Shown: piece after piece, positions 1 to 10,560 of the stretch
Position numbering within the stretch: the stretch's first letter is position 1
Layout: every line of letters begins with the position of its first letter
Source of the DNA: Anastrepha obliqua
Taxonomy: Eukaryota > Arthropoda > Insecta > Diptera > Tephritidae
Reading direction: 5' to 3'
Length of the DNA stretch: 64,000 nt
NCBI RefSeq assembly: GCF_027943255.1
Contig: NC_072894.1
Coordinates: forward strand, 57,477,601 to 57,541,600
The notes under the pieces: generated by a model
Told to the model about the DNA's origin: nothing
Seen by the model: the letters and a program-made list of their open reading frames with translations, nothing else
Databases searched by the model: none
Program-made: the position numbers and the translations under genes

Positions 1-401
1 GAGATACCGACAGACTGAAGTCCTCCAGTGAGTCATTCAAAATTGGTGTTTACGGATGGCCGAGTTACAGCGCATTTGCGACCGACTTTTGAAAGAGATT
101 ATTTAAAAAAAATGAATGTCATGGTTCTACACAAAAATTTGAATTTTCGTTGGTTCATTTTAATTTAAAACCGGAAAGCTCTAAATTAATTGCTCTTTAT
201 ATCTCGTACGATCTGTTAGAGCACAGCAGTATGATGCAGCTAACTACCTTTTATTAAATTTGTAAATGCAATGCATGACTTTAATATCGTATGCACGTAG
301 TGGATGCAACTTTCTTAAATAGGAACGAAAAAATGATGCCCGATGATCGCAGTAGGAGAAATAGGCAAGTTTTCACAAAGCGGCAATTTTTTTGGGAATA
401 A

Positions 402-760
402 TTGTTCTCAGATGAACTGAATGGTAAAAAAAAAACTACGACAAAGTTCATTAAAAATACAGGTCGAATTCAACATTTCCTTTCGATGGACCAAGGAGTA
501 AATAGGAGGTATTTAAAGAAGAATAGAGGTCGGAAATATGAAGATTTAACGCATGATCTTATAAGCCGAAGCATGATCACCTAACACGGGTCCCTGTGAC
601 TTCTATTTTCTATTACAATAACTTAAGTTACTATTTCGCGGAAAGCGATTTGGGATAACTGAGAAGATCAAGAACAATATGCAGAAAAGCCGCTGGCCAC
701 AATTGGTATACGAAAATTGCTTTAAAACTTGAGAAAAGCCTTTGAGTATAAGTACAAGGT
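402..760 (+). pseudogene. decayed Tc1/mariner-superfamily transposase 3' part
   Basis: This stretch reads, with frameshifts, like the C-terminal third of a DDE-type transposase. The visible hint is at about 565-640: a D-x-LT motif followed one frame away by PCDFYFLLQ, matching the 'SPDLTP-x-DFFLWG' block seen in better copies in this window (for example near 24850). A basic stretch follows up to about 740. An open frame at 402-584 has no recognisable domain. The segment 745-780 (tacaaggtggcgcaaaaa) may be the element's outer end. No complete catalytic set is present. It could also be chance similarity; confidence is limited. Confidence 0.35.
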
Positions 761-1054
761 GGCGCAAAAATAATCACTCCATCGTGTATCAACACTGACT
801 GTAGTCACTTGCCGGATTTCATCTTATACGAGTACACTTGATAAAAAATCACTCAAAATCATCTTTTTTAATTGGTAAAAAAACCTATTCGAAAACAAAA
901 TTAAATGATTATTTTTGCATTCAATAGCACAGCATCTCCAGGGACTCATTGACAAGCTTTGACAATTTATTTTCTTTTTCTTTAATAATTTTTTTATGCC
1001 AATATGGTTCAGTACACCTGCGTTGACAATATATCTGGTCGGAGAAACTGCCTA

Positions 1055-1630
1055 TCGTTTTTTACTGATGTGTCAAAACTTGGCGATAAAATTGGCTTTG
1101 ATGTCTACTGAAAAAAGCTAAAAGGAACCTCACCTTTCTAATTCACTGTAGCGTATTACAGGCTGAAGTTCGAGCCATAATGAGGTAACTGCCTGGTTAG
1201 GCAAAAATGTGACTATCTTTAGAAATATCTATATTTACTGCGCTAGCCATGTGGCAATTAAATATCGTCACTAATGTCGGGCGAAATATTTCCGTATCAG
1301 GCGTTCAACAACGCTACTTAATTGGTCAAGGAAACACGTCTCTATGCTAGTTGGCCAGAGGTCACTGTTTCCTTGTAATGAGTAATGAGTCTGTCAGACA
1401 TCTTCTCTTGTACTGTCCCGCGGCGTTTATGAATGATACTGATGATCCTAGGGATATTCAATTCAATTGGTTTGCTCTTAAAACAAAATACTTTAACGTG
1501 GAGTGCCAGATAAAGTGCTCCTGTCGCATCACAATGGATCGGAAATGGTCTAAGTGAGTTAGGTTAAAGATCAACTGCCTTTTCTATCTACCTACTAACC
1601 ATAAAAAACCATACAAATCGAAGTTTCAAA
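1055..1630 (+). pseudogene. LINE ORF2 3' remnant: RNase H and C-terminus
   Basis: Translated with frameshifts, this is the RNase H and tail portion of a non-LTR retrotransposon polyprotein. Visible blocks are FTDVSK at about 1060 (the first RNase H aspartate block), SVLQAEVRAI at about 1150 (the glutamate block), a degraded 'IY(S/T)D'-like block near 1225, and ESVRHLLLYCPA near 1390, which matches the zinc-knuckle-like tail of these elements. The frame from 1351 is open for 68 codons. The 3' end carries ggtctaagtgagttag at about 1549, also found at the 3' end of the fragment at 6420-6800, so the two are probably the same family. It is dead: stops and shifts throughout and no RT domain in place. 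Confidence 0.6.
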
Positions 1631-1730
1631 CCTTGTGTAAATTAAAAATAAATTCATTAACACACAAATCGTGATTTAATCTTCACATTTTTTAATCAGA
1701 GTTTTTTTACAAATATTCATGTAGCAGTTT

Positions 1731-1850
1731 TATAGTCCACTGAATTTTGATATAATAAAGTGCAAGTTTTAGGTGGCACAAAAATCAGGTCGATTTTTGC
1801 CAATTTTTTACCGCTGACTGTGTTGGGGTTTTCCTTTAATATAACAAAAA
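1731..1850. repeat. interspersed repeat, copy 1
   Basis: This roughly 100-bp stretch resembles 10440-10560. Shared landmarks in order are gttttgata, aaagtgcaagttt, a gtgRC-x-aaaaatca block, gatttttg and a T-rich stretch ending in gctga. By eye about three quarters of positions agree. I cannot assign it to a class; it codes for nothing visible. Confidence 0.45.
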
Positions 1851-2002
1851 TGTCGAGCGGCTGAAAAACGAGATACAATATTTGCATTTTATTTAAATAC
1901 GAATATGTAGTAGTTGGTATGAGAATTATTTAAAGTGTATACAAAAATATAAATTAAAATTCTAACCTTTTGAGATTTGCTGATAAGGTACGGAAAACAT
2001 AA

Positions 2003-2918
2003 TATACCAGGTATATACCTATGAAGTAAGACTTTCAGCTATTAGTCCATAGATGCCGCTAGGAGTATTTTTAAACCCTTCAAAATGTCTTTTTTTTTCG
2101 TCTGTCATCTGTCAATAATATTCAGTTCATTGTTTGTTACGTTTCATACAACAATGCATTTTTGTCGCTCTTAAATGTCGAATTTCGTGCCTTCAAACTA
2201 CGATTTGCGGACATCGTGAAACCACTTGCGAAATGCTGCTCTCCCGGTTCAAAAGGAAGTCTTTTTTGCATCGAATCGTTACGGGTGATGAAAAATGGGT
2301 GTATTTCTCGAATCCCAAGCGTAAACGATCGTATAGTCCGCCCGGCCATAAGCCAAAAACAACGGCCAAACCAAATCGCATCGGCCGCAAGGCAATGCTG
2401 TGTGTTTTCTGAGATCAGCGTGATATGATTTGGTACGAGCTATTAAAACCAGGTGAAACAGTTGACGGTGCACGCTACCAACGACAATTGGCTGATATGA
2501 ACAGCGCTATATACCGAAAACGGCCAGAATATGCCGATCGGCGTCACAAAGTCATTTTTCTTGATGACAATGCACCGCCACATCAAACAAGAGCGACCGG
2601 GGAATTGGTGGAGACGTACGATTGGTACAATTACTCACCAGACTTGGCGTCTTCCTATTATCATTTATTTGCATCGATGGGCCACGCACTTTCCGAGCAG
2701 CGCTTCAATTCTCACGAAGAAGCCAAAAAATGGCTCGATGATTGGTTTACGGCCAATTTTTTTGGCACGGCATCCACAAATTGGCTGAGAGATGGGAAAA
2801 ATGTGTCGCTAGTGATGGCTTTATTTTTAAGATTAAATTTGTAATTATTTTTTGTTAATAAACATTTGAAATAGAAAAACAAGTATCATTTAATAGGTAT
2901 ATATACATCTGGTATATA
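2003..2918 (+). mobile_element. mariner element, internally deleted
   Basis: A mariner of the Tc1/mariner superfamily. The left end near 2003-2024 (ataccaggtatatacctat) and the right end near 2891-2917 are imperfect inverted repeats; both also carry an inner palindrome-like gtatatac core, and the flanks offer TA as target. The element is about 0.9 kb, whereas intact mariners are about 1.3 kb, and the missing part lies near the transposase N-terminus. It cannot move by itself, but it could be cross-mobilised by an active relative if its ends are still bound. Confidence 0.75.
2134..2844 (+). pseudogene. mariner transposase, HTH region deleted, third Asp lost
   Basis: Cut-and-paste transposase of the D,D34D mariner type. 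A likely start at 2175 gives MSNFVPSNYDLR in one frame, the usual opening of this family. The coding frame then resumes in another register (about 2212) close to the TGDEKW block at about 2285, so roughly 120 residues containing the helix-turn-helix DNA-binding region are gone. The first Asp (TGDEKW) and the second (FLDDNAPPH, about 2565) are present. In the third block the expected Asp of SPDLASSDYH is Tyr (TAT at 2656-2658). An in-frame stop at 2410-2412 (TGA) replaces a conserved Trp. Three independent lesions make this a dead gene. Subfamily placement near mauritiana/mellifera is inference. Confidence 0.85.
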
Positions 2919-4005
2919 GAAATAACCACAAGTAGATATATATCTTTTTGGTTCTATGGAATATCGCTCATTTAATTGATAGAATCGCTTAAGAAGCTAT
3001 TCAAGCTAAAATGAATATACTGAAAACTACTTACGCAGTCTTATGTATTGTCGCATTGTAGCTCTAAACAATATGCTACACTAATTCGATATTTTATCTG
3101 TTTGTTATTTCATACACAAAAACGCGCATGCTGTGTTTCTGAATTACAAATGAGTGACAGTTAATGTAATGTAAGCATTTTGTGGCGCCATATCATATCG
3201 CACGAGTCGGTAAGTTGCTACTTTGCTGACGGTGGACTATTTTCTTATGAAAAACTGTTACCACTTTTTTAGTTTTCTTCTTCTTTCTTTTAGTTTTCGG
3301 TTAGTCACTTAGTTATCTCTGCAGCGGTTGGCAGTGATAGCTGTTGGGGAAGTGCAAAAGTTTTTCATAATTTTTGTCACTAAGTAGTGATCATACAACA
3401 AACATACATGCATCCAAAACTTACTTGCACAGATGTATATGTGCAGTGGTGCCAGATTGATGTCAGTGGGGATTTCGTTGTATTTTGGAATTTATAAAAC
3501 TAATTAAGTAAAGATATTTGCATTTGGAGATTTGGGGATTTGATGGTGATTTGTATTTGGTATACAATTTTCATATTGAAATTAAAATCCATAAGCATTT
3601 TTATGGCCGCTACTATTATTTATACATTATAATTTCTTAATATTTTTATTTGAAATTATTAAGTTTTGTTTGTTTGTATTGTAGGGGAATTATTGGGTTA
3701 TTCAATTTCTAATGCATTGTAAAAATACAAATATTTGACTTCCTTACGGCCCTATGGCCTAATAGGAGCGATAGTTGAGTTTAGAAATACTAATTCTAAG
3801 TTATAAACTATCGAGGAAATAAAAAAATACAGTAAAAATCTGCAAGAAGCTATTTTTTTATATTTACGTAGTTCATGCCTTCGAATCGAATCTACGAAAT
3901 TACTGAACATCTTTTAGTTTTCGGTAGTGTTGTTTTATAAGTTGAGTAAGAGTTTGATAACTTTCTATCATAAATTACTATAATTGAGTTGGTTGGTTGG
4001 TTAAA
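2919..4005. other. AT-rich stretch without recognisable features
   Basis: No open frame with family resemblance, no inverted or tandem repeat and no RNA gene that I can see. It is probably old decayed repeat or plain intergenic DNA. Confidence 0.5.
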
Positions 4006-4009
4006 GTGG

Positions 4010-5870
4010 TGATTCTTCCAGAATTCAAATAGCGCACCATTTTGTTGCCACATCCTCGTTACCAACTTTTTTAACGGTTATTTACAGCATGACTATATCC
4101 AGTCTGTGCGGTTTAAGAACCTTATTAGGTTGTTGACGTCTAAGCCAGAAATATGTGATTAGTAGCATATAGGCTTCCCCAATTGCCAGTTCTTCCGCCA
4201 GGAAGACACTGCTGGTATTAGGGAGACGCACAGATTTCTCAGTTTTAAGTTTGTGAGAATATATACCAGCTCCAACACAGCAGTCCATTTTACTGGCATC
4301 CGTATAGACTGTAGTGTCGAAGTTGTTTAGAGAGAATCCCTTATTTCATTTTTCCTTAGATTGAAAGAGAGTGGCAAAATTCCTATTGAATGTTACCGTC
4401 GGGACGATGTAGTCAGTCCTCGCCGAGGTTAACCGAGTTTGTCGCAATAATAGACTAGCGTGACCATAAGTTTTTTCTTTCCAGCGACCCGCTTCATTTA
4501 ACCTAAATGCACTCATGGCTGCCGTGTTCTTAATATGTAGGTCTAAAGAAATAACTTGAGAGCCTCTCTAGGACATGATCTGAATGCACCGACCGTTATT
4601 GTACAGGCTGATCTTTGTATTCAACCGAATAATTTGGTTTTGTACTCTCTCCCTAGAGCTTTCCACCAAACTACCGAACCACACGATAAACCAGGTCATA
4701 TAACCATCTTATACAGCCATAATGTATGCTTAGGTTGAAGATCCCATCTTCTTCCAAGCATACGTTTACAGGCATATAAAGCAACTTCTGCTTTCCTTAC
4801 CCGTTCTTCGACATTTAATTTCCAGCTAAGTTTGGAGTCCAGATTTACCCCTAAATACTTTGCGCAGGGTAATAGTGAGAGAGTTTGTCCTTTAATATTT
4901 GGTAGGGTAAAAGTTGGTACCTTAAATCTGGTGATGAAAAGCATAAGTTCTGTTTTACGCGGGCTTAAAACCAGCCTGTGGCCCAAGAGTTAAGCTCGCC
5001 TAACGTCTTTTGGATGATCCCACTGATCGTATTAGGACACAGTCTTGACGCCATTAACACTACATCATCAGCGTATGCCACCGCTTTTACCCCACCTTTA
5101 TTAAGTTTTGTTAAGACTTTGCTAATAACGCATAACCAGAGAACTGGAGATAATACTCCCCCCTGTGGAGTGCCATGGTGGACCTTCTTGGTTATGCTGA
5201 TATTACCCATATTAGCTTTGATGATCCTGGTTTCTAGGATAGGACCCAATTACTGATGCAATTGCCCACCTCTAAGTCTATCAACGCCCCTTGGATGGCA
5301 TCTGTACTAATATTGTTAAAGCTGCCTTCTATATGCAAGAATGCCGTCATGGTATAATATTTGTTCTCTAGAGAGCCCCCTATTGTTCGGACTATCTTTT
5401 TGGAATGAAGACGACCTTGAGTAGTTTCTAACTATCTGCAATATGACCTAGGTTTAAACACGCTTTAAAAACTTCCTCTAGCCATGGTAGAATACAGTCC
5501 AAGGTTTCCTATAACATTTTTGGAATGACCCCTTCTGGCCCCGGAGATTTAAAAGGTGAAAAAGATTTAATTGCCAATGCAACTTTCTCCTTTGTAATTA
5601 TTTCTTTTGCAAGATGCTGTGGATTATGTTGGCTAAGCCTGATATTTCCCCTACCACTTTCGTGAACGCTGCACCCCGGGAAATACAGAATTTCTAACGA
5701 TTCTTCTGTCGCAGCAGTCCAGAAGCCATTGAATGATCTTTGGATAGAAGCTAAGCCTAGCAGAATCCCTGGTGGATTCGATTGACGAACAAAATTCCCT
5801 CCACCTCTCTTTCTTGGCAGCTATAGTTGAGTACTCTGAATAATTCTTTTTTCTGCACATAATAGTAACT
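4010..5870 (-). pseudogene. LINE ORF2 fragment: RT and RNase H
   Basis: Reading the minus strand from about 5870 down gives, in order: an approach region (KKERWREFCSSIES, 5651-5860), a degraded fingers region with stops, the RT core with GTPQGGVLSPVLW and the catalytic YADDVVL (4965-5249), a thumb region (4696-4986) with YLGVNLDSKLSWK, and an RNase H domain (about 4100-4310) with TDASK, CCVGAG and FLAEELAIGEA. The protein would copy element RNA at a nicked target and act in the nucleus. Frames change near 4975 and 5240 and there are stops upstream, so the copy is inactive although the YADD box survives. RNase H downstream of RT points to the I/LOA/R1 group rather than Jockey. The endonuclease and ORF1 are missing (5' truncation). 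Confidence 0.85.
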
Positions 5871-5889
5871 TAAAAATTAACCAAATGCG

Positions 5890-6395
5890 TTTGTATACAT
5901 AAATTGCTGAGAATCGATACCGACAACTAAGGTCAAAAAGCTGAGAATGGCAAGTTGTATTGTCATTTCTGTTCAATAAGGATTGGTAAGTCAGCATGAA
6001 TTGTTTAATGCCAGAACAATGCTTCCAAATTGTGATAATTTACTTTGGAAAAATTAAATCTGCTCCTGAAGTTCATTTGTCCTTCGTCGATGTGGAAAAT
6101 TTTACGTAAGGATCTTGACTTATGTGCCTATAAAATCCAGCCCATGTAAGAAATAAAGCCAAATGACCATTGTTCGCGTCGCATTTTTGCTGATTGGGCT
6201 CATTTAGATTTATTTGAAAAAGTAGTCAAAAATTGGACAGATCGAATGGACCCATACATCGAATAGTATTTAAAAAATAAATGCCATGAAATGATCTACC
6301 AGATTATAGTAAAAGAAAAAGAAATATTCCAACAATATTTCTGTTTTGTATTATCTTGTTAAGTTCTCAAGCTCTTAATGCATGCAAGAAACTTA
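5890..6395 (+). mobile_element. deletion derivative of a Tc1/mariner-superfamily element
   Basis: About 500 bp that match, end to end but with gaps, the element at 32937-33507. Shared parts are the 5' stretch ctgagaatggca-x-tgt-x-tgtcatttctgttca, the start of a transposase (caatgcttccRaattgtg and onward), and the 3' coding end reading EKVVKNWTDRMD (about 6219) followed by atgccatgaaatgatctacc and a terminal tctcaagctctta. The central transposase, including all catalytic residues, is missing. It is a non-autonomous derivative of a family with at least two copies in this window. Confidence 0.6.
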
Positions 6396-6419
6396 AATAA
6401 ACTAACATGAAACCATAAC

Positions 6420-6800
6420 TGCTTAGCCTCTCAAGAGAGGATATCCCGAAGGTTGTGGCCTGTATAACCAGTTATTGGCTTTTGGCAGGCACTATATGAC
6501 ACTAAGAGGTTTGTCTCATGAATATTGTAGTAGTTGCAGATATGAGAAAGAAACTGTTGAGTACTTCCTATGCAATTGACCAGCCTTGATCAGAGCAGAT
6601 TGTCTAGGTAAATACTTTTTCACTTCTCTCACAGAACTGTCTGGCGTGGGAATGGGACCAATCCAGCGCTTCATAGGAGCAACAAAAGGGTTCCATGAAG
6701 AAAAGTAAATGAGGTTCGCGTGTAGTACAGAGATATCACAACGGACCTGTTAGGTCTAAGTGAGTTAGTCGTACAGGCCGACTACCATCATAAGCTAACT
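6420..6800 (+). pseudogene. LINE ORF2 extreme C-terminus and 3' UTR
   Basis: A 5'-truncated LINE tail. With one stop and shifts it reads HY-x-KRFVS, then YCSSCRYEKETVEYFLC, the Cys-rich tail that follows RNase H in these elements, then PIQRFIGATKGFHEE. After the reading frame come atcacaacggacctgt and ggtctaagtgagttag (about 6737-6765), shared with the fragment ending near 1570. A poly(A) tail is not evident. Too short to function. Confidence 0.65.
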
Positions 6801-7401
6801 CAACTTACCATGAAAACATATATTTTTTCTCATTTGTGAGTTATGGGTATTTAGAAGAAAACTGAGCATATTTTGAGTATAACACTGACCCAAAATGGAT
6901 ATGAGTTATACACAAAATTCTGGCAACACTGTATATACATACATATGTAAATGTATGCATACATCCAAAAGCATTTGCCAGTGTAAGTAACTATTTTTGA
7001 CATTTTTGGGTGGCATGTGCTCGTTTACGCTAACTTTATTTTACTTTTAATCGTTGACACAAACTTTTTGCCAAGTGGCTAAAACACTTGCTTAAATAGT
7101 GCTAACACTCATGATTGTCATGATGCAAACCTATTAACATATAAATATGTAGGTACAGGGTGATGGCCATTTGAACATGCTGAAAGAGTGTTCATTTGGC
7201 GAGTTATATTATATAATTATTTTTTTATGCCCGCACACACTTATGTACAAGGGTAATACAATTTTGTGCACATATCGCTTGTATACAATAAAGGTATCAA
7301 GTGGCTTTAGCCCTTTCTGTCCGTAAGTACGCACGATAGCTCGAGCAAAAATGAATATATGATATATCCATGATACTTGGTACACTTATTACACTTTATC
7401 T
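6800..7401. other. AT-rich stretch without recognisable features
   Basis: No coding potential or repeat structure that I can name. Confidence 0.4.
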
Positions 7402-7416
7402 AAGGTAAATTGGTAT
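7402..7416. repeat. target-site duplication, left, of the R1-like LINE
   Basis: aaggtaaattggtat at 7402-7416 matches aagataagttggtat at 10333-10347 at 13 of 15 positions. The pair brackets the LINE from its 5' truncation point to the end of its poly(A). Confidence 0.7.
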
Positions 7417-7642
7417 GAGATGATCCCACCCTTCACCGAAGAAGAGCTTAAAACCGCTGCAAGAAGCCTCAAAAGAAACAAAGCTCCAGGCCCAGATGTC
7501 ATCCCAGCCGAATCACTCAAACTTGTGGCTGAAAGCCAACCAGATGTGATGTTCGACGTTTACAAAGCATGCATTGCTCAAAGCATCTTCCCTAAGCTGT
7601 GAAAAATACAGAAACTGATGTTAATCAGTAAGAGTAAGGGTG

Positions 7643-8335
7643 CTGTTGTTGTTGTTGAGGTGGTTGAACATTTTCTGAACTGAAATGCTCCTAATTAGTG
7701 ACCAGCACCGTTTTACTACCACTATATCGTGTGATGATGATGTTTTTTTTTTTGTTTTTGTTTCCAAGTCAGATCCATTTAGTGAAATCCAAGTATAGCA
7801 GCAAATCCTTTATCTCGATGTCTGAGATCTCCTTAATTTGCTGTAGGAAAGGCTTACCGAAGAATCGGAGTCGTGCCCTGGCTAGTCCCGGACATTCACA
7901 TAAATAGTGGAAAAGACTTTCCTTCGCCCCTTCCGCTTGACAGCTTCTGCAGATGGGATTGAAGTGGAAGTTGAGTCTAGCTGCATGATCCCCTACTTTC
8001 CAATGTCCTGTAAGGGTTGCAGTGAAACGTGAAATGTTTGGCCGAGAACATCCTAGCAGGTCATTCGTCCTTTGGATTTTGTATGACGGCCATGTGTTTT
8101 TTGTTGTAATACATGTATGTATTTGCTTCCATCTTCTTTCGGCTAAAGCATGATAGTGTGAAACAATGGATACTTTTAGTGTGTTCAGTGGGGTGGAGAC
8201 TGCCACCGCCTCTGCTATGTCTAGTGTCGAGCTCTTTCTTGCTAGCTCATCCGCTATCTCATTGCCCCGTATGTTCCTATCTACTCTTGCACCAACTTCC
8301 TAGCTAGCTAGCTACTCTTGTACCAACTTCCTTCC
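7643..8335 (-). mobile_element. LINE 3' fragment nested in the R1-like LINE
   Basis: A minus-strand insertion with an 8-bp target duplication, taagggtg, at 7635-7642 and 8336-8343. Its coding part (7769 to about 8290, nearly all open) starts at the end of RNase H with NIRGNEIADELARKSS and runs through SRFTATLTGHWKVG and CRSCQAEGAKESLFHYLCECPGLAR, the Cys/His tail. The 3' UTR ends in a (CAA)n-like tail, seen on the plus strand as tgttgttgttgttga at 7643-7660. The truncated 5' end contains a local duplication: ctactcttgYaccaacttcc occurs at 8281 and 8311. This copy is younger than its host element, because its frame is still long. Confidence 0.85.
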
Positions 8336-9551
8336 TAAGGGTGACCCAACGCAACCGTCAGCTTGGCGTCCGCTTTGCATGCTGGACAGCGCCGGAAAAT
8401 TGTTTGAGAAACTCATACAGCGTAGACTTGCAGAGTCTGTGGAGAGAGCAGGAGGATTGTAAGCAAGACAATACGGTTTCCGAAGCGGAAAATCAACCCT
8501 TGGCGCAATAGAGGAGGTAGTAAGCAGCGCTCAACACATACGGCACTACCCGAATCGCATCACCGACTTGGCTATGCTTGTTTCGAATACCTGCATACCT
8601 GATAAGGATTCTCCAGTGCTACTTGAGCGAGCGCGAACTGCTGTACGACACACCAGATGGTCAGAAAACAAAAGCAATAACGTCCGGCGCAGCTCAAGGA
8701 TCTATACTCGGCCCCAATCTCTGGAATCTGAGCTACGATGAGATATTGAGCATAGAAATGCCAGAAGATACGTGGGATACGCGGACGATATAGCGGCGGT
8801 CATACCAGCTCGCGACACTGAGGACGCTAGAAGAAAGCTGAACCAAGTCATGATAAGAACGCAAATATGACTCGAGGACCACGGCTTGGAACATAAAACC
8901 GAAGTCATCCTTATGGCACGAGGTCACATGCCACTCGAGGTCAGCATGCAAATAGGCGACACGTCCTTAGTGACCCAAAAAGTAGTAAAATACTTAGGTA
9001 TTCAACTTGACTGCAGGCTTACTTTCTGGACCCAGATACGCTAAGTAGATTAATGGCAAACATCGGTGGGCCAACACAGAGTAAAAGAAAGCTAATTATG
9101 GCAGCCACAAGCTCAATTCTCCTGTACGGCAGCGAAGTATGGGGAATTGTGCTAAATTGCAAAGCCAAGCGTAAAGCACTGGGGGCTGTGCACCGAACAG
9201 CGGCACTCAGAGCTGCCTCAGCCTACCGCACTGTCTCAGGCGCTGCAATTTTCGTGGTCCTGGAACGAATGGATGCGTGGGACTCCCGTAATCACTAGCT
9301 TCCCAGAACGGAGACGCCAAACCATGCTGCGATGGCAAAGCCGATGGGACACTGAACCGAGTTGCAGATGGACGGCGAAACTTATTCCATCAATTGACAA
9401 ATGGGTCCAAAGGAGCTTCGGAGGAGTGAACTACTTCTTAACCCAGTTCCTCTCGGGCCACGGATACTTCCGGAGTTACCTATACCGATTCCAAGTGCAT
9501 ATACTGCGAACACCGAGCGATGACACTGAACACACGTTTTTTAGTTGTGAC

Positions 9552-9564
9552 AGATGACTGGCGG
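9552..9564. repeat. 13-bp target-site duplication, left, of SINE copy A
   Basis: agatgactggcgg at 9552-9564 is repeated exactly at 9888-9900. The two copies flank the SINE and together restore the interrupted LINE frame. Confidence 0.9.
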
Positions 9565-9887
9565 CCGCCGTAGCCGAATAGGTTGGTGCGTGATTACCAT
9601 TCGGAATTCACAGAGAGATCGTTGGTTCGAATCTCTGTGAAAGCAAAATTAATAAAAACATTTTTCTAATAGCGGTCGCCCCTCGGCAGACAATGGCAAA
9701 CCTCCGAGTGTATTTCTGCCATGAAAAAGCTCCTCACAAAAATATCTGCCGTTCGGAGTCGGCTTGAAACTGTAGGTCCCTCCATTTGTGAAACAACATC
9801 AAGACGCACACCACAAATAGTAGGAGGAACTCGGCCAAGCACCTAACAGAAGTGTGCGCGCCAATTATTTATTTTTTTTTATTTTTT
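9565..9887 (+). mobile_element. tRNA-derived SINE, copy A (full length)
   Basis: A 323-bp short retroposon inserted in the R1-like LINE with a perfect 13-bp duplication. The head resembles a tRNA: an A-box-like tagccgaataggttgg (9571) and a B box ggttcgaatc (9624) about 50 bp apart, which would form an internal RNA polymerase III promoter. The body has conserved blocks shared with the other copies: cggtcgcccctcggcag, ggcaaacctccgagtgtatt, gccatgaaaaagctcctcac, tgccgttcggagtcgg, ccatttgtg and caccacaaat. The tail after gcgcgccaatta is T-rich, not A-rich. It encodes no protein and must depend on LINE proteins. Other copies are at 22972, 29701, 33683 and 41333. Confidence 0.9.
9571..9634 (+). 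promoter_or_regulatory. internal Pol III promoter (A and B boxes) of SINE copy A
   Basis: The A-box-like element is at 9571-9586 and the B box ggttcgaatc at 9624-9633; spacing and order are as in a tRNA gene. It is inferred from the pattern; activity is not shown. Confidence 0.6.
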
Positions 9888-10439
9888 AGATGACTGGCGG
9901 AGAGAAATGCTCTGAGGGAGCAGATCGTCGACATCGCACAGAGCACCATAATCAGCAAAATGCTCGAACGCGGGGACAACTGGAACGCGGTAAAGAAACA
10001 CATCGAGAACGTACTACGAAAAAAAAAATATTGATCTCGACACAATGCAACAAAGCGAAGCCGCACAGATAGAGGCACAAGAAGACGAGCCTATAACATT
10101 AAAGCTATCTACAAATATGGTGGACCCAGACGTGGGTGAATAGAATTGGTCCTTTATGGATGCCGTTCTGGGCCCTCTCGAAGTAATATAGAAAGCAGTT
10201 CCAGGAAGGGTGTCTTCCCAGAAGGAGAGGAGGGATCAGATCGTTTTAGTGGCCACACCACACGACGCAGTAGACGGACGACGGTGCGAAGGCATTTTCA
10301 ACCCTACCTCACCCACCAAAAAAAAAAAAAAAAGATAAGTTGGTATTATTGAAATCGGGCGAAATCGATAAATAGCCATGTCTACTTACCCTATAGTGTA
10401 ACCTATCAAGTAACTGTATCTATCACACTCTGATTTCTA

Positions 10440-10560
10440 CTGTTTTAAAAAGCATTGAGTTTTGATACCAGAAAGTGCAAGTTTGAAGTGACTGAAAAAT
10501 CAAGTAGATTTTTGACACTTTTTTTGCTGAAGGATGGTATCTTCCGCTTAAAAAGAGTTT
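10440..10560. repeat. interspersed repeat, copy 2
   Basis: Diverged partner of 1731-1850, with gagttttgata, agaaagtgcaagttt, aaaaatcaagtagatttttg and tttttttgctga in the same order. Class unknown. Confidence 0.45.

Larger units (their letters stand above)
7417..10332 (+). pseudogene. R1-like LINE ORF2, 5' truncated and twice interrupted
   Basis: Non-LTR retrotransposon polyprotein. It starts inside the RT fingers (FTEEELKTAARSLK, then NKAPGPDVIPAE at 7483) and runs to about 7640. It resumes after an inserted LINE at about 8344 with PLCMLDSAGKLFEKLI and QYGFRSGKSTLGAIEE, continues through SGAAQGSILGPNLWN (about 8680), a YADDIAAVI box out of frame at about 8780, KTEVILMA and KYLGIQLDCRL, and reaches a Cys-rich tail (TEHTFFSCD) at about 9530. 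There a SINE interrupts it; the tail continues at 9901 with a WRREML-like stretch. A poly(A) run ends it at 10332. The order of motifs without RNase H and the 'LDTAGK'-like block favour the R1 clade. Stops and shifts (for example near 8460 and 8867) show an old, dead copy. Confidence 0.85.
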
